Assembly (NCBI RefSeq): GCF_041146795.1
Contig: NC_135170.1
Span: forward strand, 29,127,533 to 29,191,532
Origin: Maylandia zebra
Taxonomy: Eukaryota; Chordata; Actinopteri; Cichliformes; Cichlidae
Reading direction: 5' to 3'
DNA: 64,000 nucleotides
Part shown: piece by piece, positions 43,101-55,660 of the stretch
How positions within the stretch are numbered: position 1 is the first letter of the stretch
How the letters are laid out: the number at the start of each line of letters is the position of its first letter
Notes under the pieces: generated by a model
What the model saw: only the letters and a program-made list of their open reading frames with translations
What the model was told of the DNA's origin: nothing
Database searches by the model: none
Position numbers and translations under genes: made by a program

Positions 43101-46100
43101 TAAGTGATTATATTTATTCAGTAAAACACTCAGGGCACAAATCCAGTTTAATATTTCTTTGACATCCTCTCCATCCCACACATCCTCTCACTACTGCATC
43201 CAAAGCTCTATTTTAATTCAGGGAAAACACTAAACCTTTGAGAACTACTGCACTTGCTCAGCCTTAAAAGAGCATTTGTCCCTTGAGTGTTAAGAGTAAA
43301 ATTTTAATGGAACCAAGATTTGATTTGCAACTTTTTGCGGCTTGGAGGAGAGAGAGGGGTTTCTTTTCACTGCTTGTCATTTTCTTCACTGTAAGTGCTT
43401 TCTCTATGTCTGTCAATGAAAAGTGCTGATAAATTATAATGACAGTACAAAATGATTTTAGGCAAGGTTTAAAAGTCCATTTCTTTTCTTTTGTGAGTTC
43501 TGGAAAGTTATTTTAGCATGTTCTTTCAACACTGCCGTTGCACGTTTGTGATTATATCAGAATATTTAATCCCATTTTGAGGATTAATTTAGTAAAGTTT
43601 GTCAATAGAATTTCTCATGTAAAGTGCTGTTGAAGAGGGGATTCGAATGCATGAACAATGAAAATGTGCAAAAACAAAACAGCAGTTCAAAGTTGAGTGG
43701 AAGAAGCATGAGGCAGATATGCAATGGATAAACGCTCGGCTGTCACTTCCGCTCACCAGCCCTCCTCAACTGTCACTGCAATATAAAAAGAGTCACAATC
43801 AATCAGGTGTCCCTAGCACACCTGTTCACTCCGCCTCCACGCCGCCCCGGGAGCTCACTGTGCCACGCCTCCTCTGCAGCGGGCCAGAGACCACACCTAC
43901 GCCACAACAGGTAATGCAAATGAGGGGGGGAGGCTAAGAAATACAGGAAGTAGTAACAAGACAGGTGATGAAAAACCACAAGAAAGAAACATGAAAAAAA
44001 AATAAAAACACAAAAACTGACACTAAACCTGATGACACAGATGGAAAAACGGTTGTTGTTTCAGATTGTTTAAATATAGAACAAGGGTTAAATGCCTACA
44101 GAAGACAATGGAAACACTCTGTTATATCAAAATGACTGGCAATAAAGGAGGACCGTTATTTCCCCCCCTCACTATTCTATTCAGGTATTGGAGAAGGAGG
44201 TGCGAAGTGAGATGTGGAACGTGGCAGGTCAGACCTGGGAAAGTGGGTTTGCTCTGGCGGGAAATGGCTATTTACGTAGCTGAAAATGGAGTGGGCCTTT
44301 CTGACATTTTCATAGCCCTGCAGGCATGAGTAACCTTCAGTGCAAAACAGAACGATTAGAGAAAAGGGAGGGGGAGATGGAGAGGGAGACGCAGAGTGTG
44401 AGGTGGGGCAGAAATCAGGGGAACCGATTGCATGGGAGAGTTAAAAAATGATTGGAAACTGAGTTTGGTAGAACGGTGCAGGCAAGGGAAATAAACATGG
44501 ACAGAAAGTATTTGGAGGTCATGGAAAAGTGTGAAAGGAGAGCACAAATATTGACAAGTAGAAAATAAAGAGGATGCTGGAGCGTAATACAACACAAGGT
44601 CAATAAAATGCATCAGTGTGTTGTATAGACTTTATTCTTGTAGTTGTAACAGCTTTACACCCTGTTGTGCCATTTAAACATCACTGTCAGATAAGTGACT
44701 GATGTCATATGGTAGCATTTTAGTTTTTAAAGACATCAAACATAAAGGACCACATTTACTAAGAAGAGCAAATTAGCTTTGTGCACAAGTGCAGCACAAA
44801 TGGGTCAGAATCAATCAGATCTAATCTACTAGCAAAAATAATATCCTAGAAATGTAGATTTGATTTCTCTCTGGGCACAGCATGGCAATTCTAATAGCTG
44901 GAGAATAAAAGGAGAATTGATGTGTTGTCATATCAAAGCAAACTCTTCTGTCAGAAATCAATGTTGACTGTAAGATACCTCAGAGGTTGAGGAAGCCATT
45001 CTCTGGATGAACCTGAAATCTGACCTGCAGAATGTGTAAAAGAACCCAAAATAATGTTTGCCATCAGATCTTGATTGAATGTCACTGACTTAACTAACCG
45101 CAGCTATCACAACCATATTAGAGGAAAAAATTGTTTTTTTTAGTATTAAATAATTATTTTTCAGTAAATAGCCTACGACAAACCTCGGTAAATGTGTTTG
45201 CAAGATTTATTTAAATGCTCTTCTTTCCATTTATCAATGCCTTGCTTTAATAAATGGCAGCAAATATATTTTTAATGCAAAAAGAAGATGTTTTAGCCTA
45301 CTGTTAAGTCTATCCCAAAGTCTTTGTTTCTCTGCTACTGTCTGCAATTATGTGCAATCATGGGTGCAGTCTCCTATGCATATTTCATTGTGACAAACTC
45401 AAAAAGAAAAACTCTATCACGCTGACTAGACAAGCAGTTAAGAACATGGATGGATGGAAGAGTAAGTCATATTAAAAGGTTTCTTTTTCCTCTTTATCTA
45501 GCTATGTACCTGTACATGTTCCTCAAGCAGCAACATCAGATGATCTGCCAAGGTGCTCGCCTACTACTGAGAGTATCATGGTCAACCGTGTGGTAGAGCT
45601 GAAATGGGCAAAGTTTTCTTTGGCCTGTTCATGGCTTAGCTTAAGTGAGATTGTCTGTGGATTACTAGGTGGGTCTAATGTACTTAAACTAAATTTAAAA
45701 CTGAAATGTTGACCTGATGATTGTATTAGATTCATCTTTGGACCCAAATGTTCAAACTGAATTGCAGGGCATTCTATCCAACACCTTTAATTAGACTTTT
45801 AGGTGCTAGTGGAAATGTCACTTGATAATCGCTGTGATTTAGATGAATCTAATCTGAACAAAAATCTAACAAGAAATAAAAATCTGGGAAAAAAAACAGG
45901 AGTTCTTGCCTATCTGCTAGACTACTGCACAGAAGGCTACCTTTCTGTTTATATCTGCAGTTTCTACTGGGTTGGACGTAGATGACTGTGGGAAAGGGAA
46001 AACAAGCCCACACCAATACACAGATATAAAAAAGGGAGTTAAACCATACACCAAATGAAACAAGGCCTCAGAGAAACATTTTTAGAAGGTTCAGGAGAAA

Positions 46101-49100
46101 CTGGGGGAGAAAATAATTTCCATGTGGCTGTGTAGCCAAATGAGGACTGATTATATCAGTAGGTGCTCCTGATAGACCCTGATTATGAGCAACCTCATTT
46201 CCTACAAATGACTCCATTGCAGAGAAGCGCAGAGTGCTAGAATATATTATTTTTCTTTAATGCACTGTCTTTCTTTCAGAGAATAACAATGTCACCATAA
46301 TGAGAAATTTGCCAATGACACAAATGCACTCAGCTTATCTATGCATTTTCTTTCTCTATAAATCTGTCACACTGTAATTAAGTGACGGTGCAGGTTCATG
46401 AGCTATGACTGTTTCATTACTTTTGAATAGACACAATGTCATAATATGGATGAGAATCCATATCAGGGCAGAATCAATACATCCACTATTAGTTGAATCT
46501 TTATTAGTTTTATTAGAACACTAGCTGCATATTTATCGTTCAATATGCGCCAAAGGTTATATAGAAATTAGAAATATTTTAGCATGATGATAAAGTAGTA
46601 ATTCCTTTGCTTCTTTTTTTTAGACAGCACTTTGGTTTATTCAAGGCTCTACCCACTGGTCAAAATAAACACCATTAAGTATTACTTAAACAGAAATAGG
46701 TGTTCTAGTTAGACATAATTATAACAAAAAGAATATGAATTTATGGTATATTGTTCCATAGGGAAAGGTAACCTTCTCAATTTTGTCCCCCACAATGTCT
46801 CTTAGAAGAAGAGGTGTGAAGATAGTTCCTGTGTGTCATTCAGACAGTTAAGCCTGCTGAGAATAGCTAGGCAATCATCTATGATGCAAGTTCAAGTATT
46901 GAAATAAATAAATAAAAACTTGGGTTTCTCTATGGTTGAATCATTTTCTAGCTTTTAATGCAGGGTCATTGCTTACATCCTGACCAGAGATTCCTTGCAG
47001 CATTTAAAGTATTATTCTCAGCCGACTTTGCACGAAAAATATATATACATGTGTTGGGTAAATGTTTTGGTATATTGACAGTGGATCAAACCCTGTGACA
47101 GACTGCTGTCTAAAAAGCATGAGGATATGCATTCCAACTTATTAATATGTATAGCTCTTGTGCTTGCATCCTCCCAGTGGAATTAAAAATGTGATAGTGC
47201 ATAATGGTCGAGAGCCAGGAGGTTCTTTTCCTCACTGGGAAAAATGCCATGAAAGTCACAAGCAGCTCTCAGAGGTTAATTGTTGCACTATAAATCACAG
47301 AAGACAGTTTGGCTTTGTGTGCTGTCGCTGCATTTGTGGGTTATGACAAAGGACTGCTGCACCAGGTTGAGTTTGTCCTTTAATACCAATATTAGTATAC
47401 CTTTGATTTGCCACGTGTCAAGGGACTCATTAATGAAAATGTTTGTAGATTTATACTTGAACTTAGTCTTAAGATCTTTCCCAACAATGCTTGAATTCAA
47501 TTCATAAAAGGTGGTGAAAAAACAAAACCAGTAGGGAAATCACTTTGAAAAATATCATTTTCACATCAGTCTCACATTGTATAAATAATTATGTTGTTTT
47601 CTCTTTTCTAATACTTGGGTACAAACTTCATTTTCAGTTTCACAAAAGATACCCTCAGTTTAATAAAACCCACACACTCAAAAAATGATTTTAAAAAATG
47701 TTTGAATCACATGAATCACAAAGAGATCCTGGTGTTTAAATGTTACCAAGTCACTAAGTCTGTGTTCTAATTAATCTCAAAAGACTTAATGAAGGACTCT
47801 TTGTGTTAGCCCTCTGATGAACTGGCAGCCTGTGTGGGGTGTACCCTTTCTCTCAGCCAGTGTCAGCTGGGAAAGACTTCAACCCTTCACAAAGCCAGTT
47901 CACCTTCCAAAACTTTGAACAGTTTAAGAAAACAGCTTGTTACAAATTAATTTTGACATTTCAAGAATCCCTTTGTATCGTGAAAATACCTTCATTAAGA
48001 CAAACCATTTTTCATAAGAAGAAAAAGGGCAAACTGAAACTACTGGTAGGCAATAACACTTATTGTCTTGCAATTATTCCCAAAAGGAGGCGTGTTTCCT
48101 CAAGTGTCAGTAAAGTAAGCTGTTCTTTGATAAACCTTTACCAAGAAATGTCCATTTCAAGTCCTAAAAGTTTGTCTAAAACACCTTGTGATGCAGCTTT
48201 GATCTAGAAAATTATTAGCTGAAGACACCCTTGTGTTAGCAGTCCGTCTGTGCAAAGTTGTGTTGGTAGTAAAATATCCTGTACACAATTTGCACTTTAC
48301 CGTTGTGCTCATGTACTTTTATGCAACAAAATTAAAAGTAATGTTCATATCAGCTGATTGTAGCTGCTAGTGTGCAGGAATAAATAAACATATTTTGTAA
48401 TGGGTTTTTTTTTTCAGTGCAGACAACTGAAGAAGCTTTGTAACAACACAACTGCAGCTATAATTTAATTACACCATTACATTACTGAGTTATTACATGA
48501 TTACAATATCCCAACTCTGTATCTGTCAAGAACATTTTCCATTTTTATTATTTTGCTCTTCTCCCTCAGTGGTTTTTCATTTGAGTAACTGTCACTCACA
48601 TATGAATCTTTCCCACTGCAGGCATCAAGAAAATTGATTGATCTTAGATGGACAGCCAAAAACTGACTGAGTGTCAGACACATCACTGTCTGAAATATAG
48701 ATTAAGCAATTTCTCTTCCAGGAATTCGATAAACGTCTATGGTAACTGTAACACTTTTTACTGTTTTACCTGCAGTCTTTCATTCTTTCTTCAGACTTGT
48801 TCTAACCGTTTATTTCCCCCATTTGTGCCTTAATAGACAGCCAGCATAATTAGCTTCATCTCACTGGACCCTTTTAATGAAAACCATGGCCAAGGACAAG
48901 CAACCATGAGCGGGGCAGTGGCAAGCCCCTACTGAATGAAAGTAAACTATTACTCATATTGTGGTTGTTTATGAGACTTTAAGTGCTCATACATTTAATA
49001 TATACAGAGAAACACCTAATGGGCAGCTTATATCTCAAAGAGCTCAGTATGAGTGCAATCCTGAAATTGGGTACATTAAAGTGGCAATTTAAACAAAAAC

Positions 49101-50228
49101 ATAAAAACAAAGCAAAGCACCTTACTGTAGAGTTTGCAAGTGGGGGAAAAAATAAGGACATTTCTTTCACTCTTGAAATGGAAAGACAACACACCATCTT
49201 TTCACACATACAACAAAAAAGCAGCATCTTTTACTTTTGTCAGAGGGAGACATGTCAAGGAAGGTGGGCACAAATAAGTGTGAAAAGGAAATGTTGAATC
49301 TAATTGAAGCCATTTAAGAGTCAGCCCTGTTTTAACCTAACATTTCTTCATCCCACTTTTTTTCTTCTTCTTTATACATGCCACTTTGGCTACACTCTGC
49401 TAAAGTTAATCAACTGCCTGAAGGGACATCACTTTTCCTCCTGCCTACCTTTTTGTTTCATTCGCTTGCTCCTCCACTCGCTCTTGCACTTGTTCCATTT
49501 CTTCCATTTTAAGATGGGTTTTAAAGTTCACGTTAAATGGACGCAGCTTGCCACTTTGGTTGCTGTGGAAACCAGGTTGACGCATGGACAGATTGTTGAG
49601 AACAGTGTGAGTGGGAGTTTGAGAGGCTATAGAGGCCTGTCAAGATTTATGGATTGTAGGCTACTGCAGAATTGGACTGACCTCGTAGCAATTATCCACA
49701 GATGAGTATACAGTATCTTTGTGTTCATATATATAAAACATGATGATGCTTTGTCCACTGGTGTGGAGACAGTGTCTATTTTAGAGTAGCTTTTCCAACC
49801 TAAAAAAAACTGATGCCAAAACCAAATGATAGCTAGTTTTCAAGGGCATGACATCATGGTGTTTGGTTTTTAGGTATATCTGTTGAGTTTTGGTTCCTGT
49901 TGTTTCACTCTCTCACGTTTCTTGATGTCCACATTTGTGACTCCTGTGTTTCCTTTAATTTTGCTGCAACTGCTTTATCCACGTGCGCTTTGTGTCTCCA
50001 TGATATTTACCTCCTGTGTTGTTTCAAACCAACTAACTTTAACCATTTAAATTATATGAACATGAATGAATGAATATTAATTTGCATAAATGAGTTTGAA
50101 TTTGTATCATATTTGATACATCTACCAATATTTTTGCTATTTATTGCTTAAAAAGAATTTTGTACAATCAATTTAGGTTTTTTTGAGGATTCACACTAAT
50201 GATGATGATGTAGAAGTCTCAAAAACTC
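40191..50228. other. Ten-kilobase stretch without a recognised gene
   Basis: Only short ORFs without family motifs. A GC-richer patch at 43.72-43.93 kb (CCGCCTCCACGCCGCCCCGG) stands out against AT-rich surroundings and looks like a retroelement remnant of unknown type. A SINE fragment lies at 47805-47885. Purine-rich sequence occurs at 44.35-44.5 kb. I see no promoter-exon arrangement. Confidence 0.4.
47805..47885 (+). repeat. SINE 3'-half fragment
   Basis: GATGAACTGGCAGCCTGTGT followed by GGGGTGTACCC and CAGTGTCAGCTGGGA matches the 3' body of a tRNA-derived fish SINE also seen at 51697-52040. The head and tail are lacking. Confidence 0.55.
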
Positions 50229-50229
50229 A

Positions 50230-50700
50230 GAAAAACTCCATCCATCTATCCATCCATCAATCTTCTTCTGCTTATCCGAGGCTGGGTCGCGGGGCAGCAG
50301 CCCAAGCAGAGAAGCTCAGACCTCCTTCTCCCCAGCCACCTCCTCCAGCTTGTCTGGGAAAACACCAAGGTGTTCCCAGGCCACCCGAGAGATATAATCT
50401 CTCCACCATGTCCTAGGTCTGCCCCGGGGCCTCCTCCCAGTGGGACATCCCCAGAACACCTCACCCATGAGGCGCCCAGGAGGCATCCTCGTCAGATGGC
50501 CGAACCACCTCAACCGGCTCCTTTCGATGTGAAGGAGCAGCGGCTCTACTCTGAGCCCCTCCCGGATGGCTGAACTTCTCACCCTAAGGGAGAGGCCAGC
50601 CACCCTTCGGAGGAAGCCCATTTCCACCACTTGTATCAACAATCTTGTTCTTTTGGTCACTACCCACAGCTCGTGACCACAGGTGAGGGTAGGAACTCAG
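50230..50700 (-). mobile_element. 5'-truncated Rex3/RTE-type LINE
   Basis: The minus strand encodes EMGFLRRVAGLSLR, RSRLRWFGHLTRMPPGRLMG and GRRPRGRPRTWWRDYISR, the C-terminal part typical of fish Rex3 (RTE clade) reverse transcriptases. The 3' end at about 50235 has the GGCTGCTGCCCCGCGACCC block and a GATGGATAGATGG tail. The frame has at least one break, and the RT core is absent. The same 3' tail is the 63-bp insert in the Tc1 element at 18418. Confidence 0.85.
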
Positions 50701-51696
50701 AAAATCAGAAAACCTCTATTTATCAAATTTGATATACTAGGCATTATGGGGGTAAGTGGAATTGGGTTATAGGGCCTTCCAGCAGTGAGTTCACACCCCT
50801 GCAGGCTTACTGCATTCCAGAAATGTTCAGCACCTATTTTGTGTCAGATATGGAGCAAACTCCAGACCCTCACAGATTTGAGCAAAGTGTGAATATATCA
50901 GGACTGTCAACAATAAACAAAATGAAACTTCCATATCTTGAATTGTGTATTGCAACAGATTTGTTATTTGTATTATTGCAATTTCCAATAATGAACAAGA
51001 CAGATTCAAAACTCATAATAGGAGCATTTGGGAAACGCTGTAATTGCCTGAATTAATTGCAAATGATTAGGCACACTTTTCAGTAAGTGCTGGGCACGAT
51101 TTTAATGCATCCATCTGTATACATCACTGCTAATTGGAAGTTCTCTGCAAGAGAAAGGTGAGGGCATCCCAAAGCTTGTCGCTGCATTTCAACCCTCCCC
51201 ATTAATTCACCCAGCAGCCGCAAGTGTGATTCCACATAGAGTCACATTCATCACAGAGTCGGGGGATGGGGTGGGGTTCAGCTACCTTTTTATTTACCTG
51301 CTTTTTGTTTATTTTCCCCATTCTGTAAGTTCATTAAATGTGTTTTTTGCTAAGTGTTTGCGAGACTCAGTTTGGATCCTCTGTGGAACTACATGCAATC
51401 TCCGATATCAAAATACACTAAGACTAGCTTTACAATGGCAGCAGTTCTAAGAAACACTGATGAGACAAAAGTTATTCAACAAGGACTGTTGTCCTTTTGT
51501 TGGTTTCATATTCTGTGTAAGTATTAAATCAGATGTACATCTTAAATGATATAATTTATATTGCAACATGGGAAGTTAAATGAACTGTCAAACATATTTA
51601 GTTTTTTCTCAGAATTAGATGACATTGATACTGCTCTCATTTTATGAATACAGAGAGGAGCACATACTGGAATGAGGGAATCAGCCCAATCCAAAT

Positions 51697-52040
51697 ATAT
51701 AGCCCAGTGGTTAGTGCTGCTGCCTCACAGCAAGAAGTCCCTGAGTTTAAATTCACCATCCATCTGGGGTTTTTCCATGTGGAGTTTGCATGTTGTGATT
51801 GTGTGGTTTATCTTTGGGTACTCTGGCTTCCTTCCACAATTTAAAGACATGCACTTAGCAGTGTTAGGTTAATTGGTTATTCTAAATTGCCCCAAGGTGT
51901 GAGTGTGATTGGTAGTCTATCTGAGCCTGGTGACCTGTTAAGAATGTACCCCTCTTTTTGCTCCACAGCAGCTGGATAGGCTTTAGCATCCCAAGACCCT
52001 GAATTGGGTAAGCAGAAGAGAATGCATGGATAGCTGGATA
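51697..52040 (+). mobile_element. tRNA-derived SINE
   Basis: The head has an A-box-like TAGCCCAGTGG and a decayed B-box-like GAGTTTAAATTC, followed by the usual body (CCATGTGGAGTTTGCATG, GGTACTCTGGCTTCC, AAAGACATGCA, GGTTAATTGGTTATTCTAAA) and a tail with GGATAGCTGGATA. Diverged and almost certainly inactive. Confidence 0.7.
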
Positions 52041-52044
52041 TGCT

Positions 52045-53030
52045 ACAATATTAAAACTACCACCCTAATACTGTGTGATTATATCCCTGCCATCATACAA
52101 AACAAAACTGCTCTGCTAAAGCAATGCAATTCACTCACTCTATAAAATATTGAAAAGTATTCCTGGGTGTCAGATGTGCTCCAAGACATTAGCAGCAGTT
52201 TACAGTTCCTGTAAGTTGTGAGGTCTGACCTTTGATCTTTGATGTTTAATTCAAGTGAGATATTACAACAGTGTGAACATCAACACCTTGAACATGTTTG
52301 TTTGATCTGGTTCATTGTGCATAATGCTCCTGAAAGACTGCAGCGATGTTTGTCAGAGGTAGGTGTCAAAGTAGCATCTACACAAATGCCAGTATCCAAG
52401 GTTCCCTTCTGAACGCTACACAGAGCATCACACTATCTTTGCTGACGTTTCATCTTACCATAGTTCATCCTGCAGGGATCTCTTTACTAGATAAACATTG
52501 CACATGCACCAGGGTGTCTTGAAATAAACTGCAATTCCTTAAACCAAACTACATTCAGTGGCCTATTGTAGCTGCTCATGGGCTGAGGCAGGAGGCTGCA
52601 GTGTATTTGTCTTCTGACATCTTTCTACTGCTGTCAGCCTTCAGGCTCTGGGCAGTTTGTGCTACAGTAGCTTTTTTGTGTATGAGACCACATGGGCCAT
52701 CCTCTGCTCCTCTATGCTCCACCTGTATCAGTAAGTTTAGTCACCACTGACCTTTCTTAGTTCACCAGCTTTCCTACTTTAAACTGCTTTTGGTAGGTAC
52801 TAACAACTGCATACTGGAAACACCCCATAAGCTCTCGTCATTACTACTAGGCGGATCTGAGAGATCCAAGTCATGGATCTCTCCGATCCTTTGGCTTGGC
52901 CCAGTTTTCCTGCTTACAACAGCTTCGAGAACAGACTTTCTGCCTAACATGCTATATCATCTGGGTACCACTCTAAGAAATAATCAGATTTATTCACTTG
53001 TTTCAGTGGTTTTAATGTTTGACCATCTTG
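52045..53030 (-). mobile_element. Decayed Tc1-like transposon
   Basis: Left end CAATATTAAAACTACCACCC and right end with TTCAGTGGTTTTAATGTTTG are inverted relatives. On the minus strand, fragments of a Tc1 transposase gene can be followed (for example GGAACCTTGGATACTGGCAT and GTAGATGCTACTTTGACACC), but stops and deletions prevent any long ORF. Confidence 0.6.
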
Positions 53031-53251
53031 TAATTTTTGTGTGTTCATACAAAACAAAACTAAACAAGAAAAATATGTAAATAGGAAAAAATAAACAATG
53101 GGGATGTTTTTTGTCTATTCCAGTCTAAGTGTGTCCATTGATTGCTTAGTAACTGCTTTTGGCCTTTTGTATAAAATTTTATTCCTGTTCTTTATTGATT
53201 GATTTATTTGAATAATTGAATTTGCATAAACTGAACAAGATAATATTTTAA

Positions 53252-53552
53252 CCCCCTAAGACCCAAACTCTTCCACAGCATGCATTTTTAATTTCTCTTT
53301 GATATTTGGGCTGATTGGGGTCTGATGAATGTAAAAACAAAGAATTACCAGATTTTGTTTTTTACCTTATTTTTGTTTTTAAGAAAAATAAGAGCCACAT
53401 ATTAGGATATTCATTTTAAAATTTTGAAAGAACAGTAGCAGTATAATGTCCTCATAAGTGGATGTCAGGCCCTTGTAGAGCAAAACTGAGTATTTTGGTC
53501 TAAATAACCCAAAATGTGATGTCCACATATGTGGACGCCAGGTCCTAGAAGG
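53252..53552. mobile_element. piggyBac-like MITE
   Basis: Flanked by TTAA at 53248-53251 and 53553-53556. The left end CCCCCTAAGACCC and the complement of the right end (CCTTCTAGGACCTGG) are imperfect inverted repeats. The right arm contains the palindrome GTCCACATATGTGGAC. No coding capacity. Confidence 0.55.
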
Positions 53553-53556
53553 TTAA

Positions 53557-55140
53557 ATATGTTGCTAAATCCATTTAAACTTTGCCTTTCTGCTGCCCCT
53601 TCTTTTGCTGCATGCTAAGCAAAGGTCTGTGACTTAGTAGAACCAAACATACCTATGTGAGTGCTTCTTACATAGTTTTTCTTTAACTCAGAGGCCCCTG
53701 TCCCATGAAGACCACTGGACAAAGGTCACAGTGTTTACCCGTGTCTTTAAAAAACACTGTAAGCTGCCCGTAATCATCATCGCTGTCAGCACTGAAAGGG
53801 CAAGTTGCACCATTAGTAAAGCCTGGGACCTTATGTGAGGCAGGTGCACACTGATTTAATGGGGTTGAGAGTTTGGATGGGGACCTTGTCAGATACTTTT
53901 TAGGTACATGAATTTGGCTTACATCTTGTCGTTTAGACATTACTACCAACTCTGTGTGCAGGCATACAAGCGTAGCACTGCACCTTTGCAGGTGGGGGTT
54001 CTGTGGGTAAGTTTCATTCCCCAGAAGCTTAACACCACTGTACAAATGACAAAAATCTGCACTGGCAGACTAAACACTGATGGCATCTTAGTCAGCGGCG
54101 GTAATGGCTGTTGTCAGTGTGGGGAGGTGGTGTTGTGTTTCATTCTCTGTGGTCCTCGTGTTCTTGACTGTAGGTTATTTTTATGGTCACTGCTTGTGCC
54201 AGAACATTTGCATGAAGAAGGACATGTCTAATGCTCATAAACAGGAGAGCCAAGAGTATCCATCACCTCCTTGGTGACAACCTGCTCATTGCATTTTTAT
54301 CAGTTGGAGTCATGCTACTGTAAAGAGGCCCTGCTCAGTATAATCAGGCCAATTGCTTTTCTGTTAGTCGAGTCAGATTGTGATCAGTATGCGAGCCAAC
54401 AGAGAAATAGAGTTAAATAGAACAAATGAACTACATAAATACCTAAAACTGGATTTTTAAGCCATATCCTGAGCAAACTTGGCATTCTGAAATGTTTTTC
54501 TTGGACAATGAGAACAAGGCTGTCATTCTGGGATGTTTATTGTTCCTGCTGTAGCTATTTTTCGAGTCTGGGAAACCTTCAAATAGCCTAACATAAACGC
54601 GTCATCATAACATGGCTGCTATGACAAATTTGACCAGCAATATTTTAAAGCAAACCATCGTGCTGCAGTAAGTAATAGGTCATGCTACCAATAAATAAGC
54701 TACCTGTTTGGTGCAACCACATAAATGTCAATTAAGGAATCTTAATATTGTATTTGATGTAAGTCTGTTAGGAAAAGTAAGTTGTATGGGAGAGTGTACG
54801 AAGAAAAAAAATATACATACAAGTCTTATTTGGGAAAATAAAAGAACGGGAGTGTCGTGAAATACATTTATATGTAAAGAAATGGTACTGATCCTGTTAT
54901 CTGGGGTCCCAAAAACAAAGAACAGTTTGCATAGACGTGTTGATGAGTTCCTGGAGGTAAAACAGCTGGTCAGTGTAGGAACTGTCAAGACACCCATAAA
55001 AAGAGCAAAGACATCTGGTCATGTGTTTCAAAATAAGACAAAGTTGTTTGTCTTTTTTTTTTAGATCTTAAGTAAAGAGGGTTTTCTCATAATGCAGTTT
55101 AAACTGAGGCCGAAAGTTAAATAAAAATGTTTTTTTTTTG
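53557..55140. other. Gene-free sequence
   Basis: No recognised gene or repeat boundary. ORFs of up to 120 codons at 53683-54231 overlap on both strands and show no family motif. Confidence 0.4.
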
Positions 55141-55149
55141 CATCTGAAA

Positions 55150-55660
55150 GCAAATTTCTAACTCGCGGGCCTGGCAGTCTATCACGACTCTTTAGTGCTA
55201 CTGGTATGCCATTATTGTGAAAAGCCACTTCCTTCCAAAGCTTGTCGCACCGTGTTAAACTTTACAAAACCGCTGCACTGGACAGGTTTGCTTTTTTGCC
55301 GTGGCTGCCAGTCTCAAGCCATCTGTTTCTGCCGTTGCCGGGCACCGACGAGCACCGGGAAACTCGGAAACGAAACGGGACCGGTAAGGCAAAGCGACTT
55401 CGTTTCTGAGTGTAGACATGTGAAGAAGACTGCCGAGTGCAAAAAGTTTTCACGGGACTGAACTGACTTAATGATGCGGGATTTTCAGGTGCGTGGATGC
55501 GCCGGTTTCAGACAGAGTGGAGTAAAGGGCTCATTTAGTGCATGTAAAGTTTTATTTTCTCAGTCGCTGGAGGATTAGGAGGGTTTGGCGAAAGACTGTG
55601 AATTTTTGAGGTTATGCGTAATTGCGCATCAGCAGCAGCCGCCGAATAATCCTCTTTCTT
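55150..55660 (+). promoter_or_regulatory. CpG-rich segment: candidate promoter and first exon of a + strand gene
   Basis: Against AT-rich surroundings, this half-kilobase has many CpG dinucleotides (for example GCCGTTGCCGGGCACCGACG). Near its centre an ATGATGCGGGATTTTCAG (55471-55488, reading MMRDFQ) follows an in-frame TGA at 55459-55461 and is followed at once by a good splice donor, GTGCGT. No later exon is recognised in the window. In human, ZNF385C lies beyond DHX58 in the same direction (with C17orf113 between), so znf385c is a candidate by synteny only; the six residues do not identify it. Confidence 0.35.

Noticed and set aside
55195-55461. 88-codon cysteine-rich frame upstream of the CpG-block ATG
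   Set aside because: It opens with GTG, not ATG, ends just before the better start exon, and its Cys spacing fits no zinc-finger pattern I know; it is likely 5' UTR.
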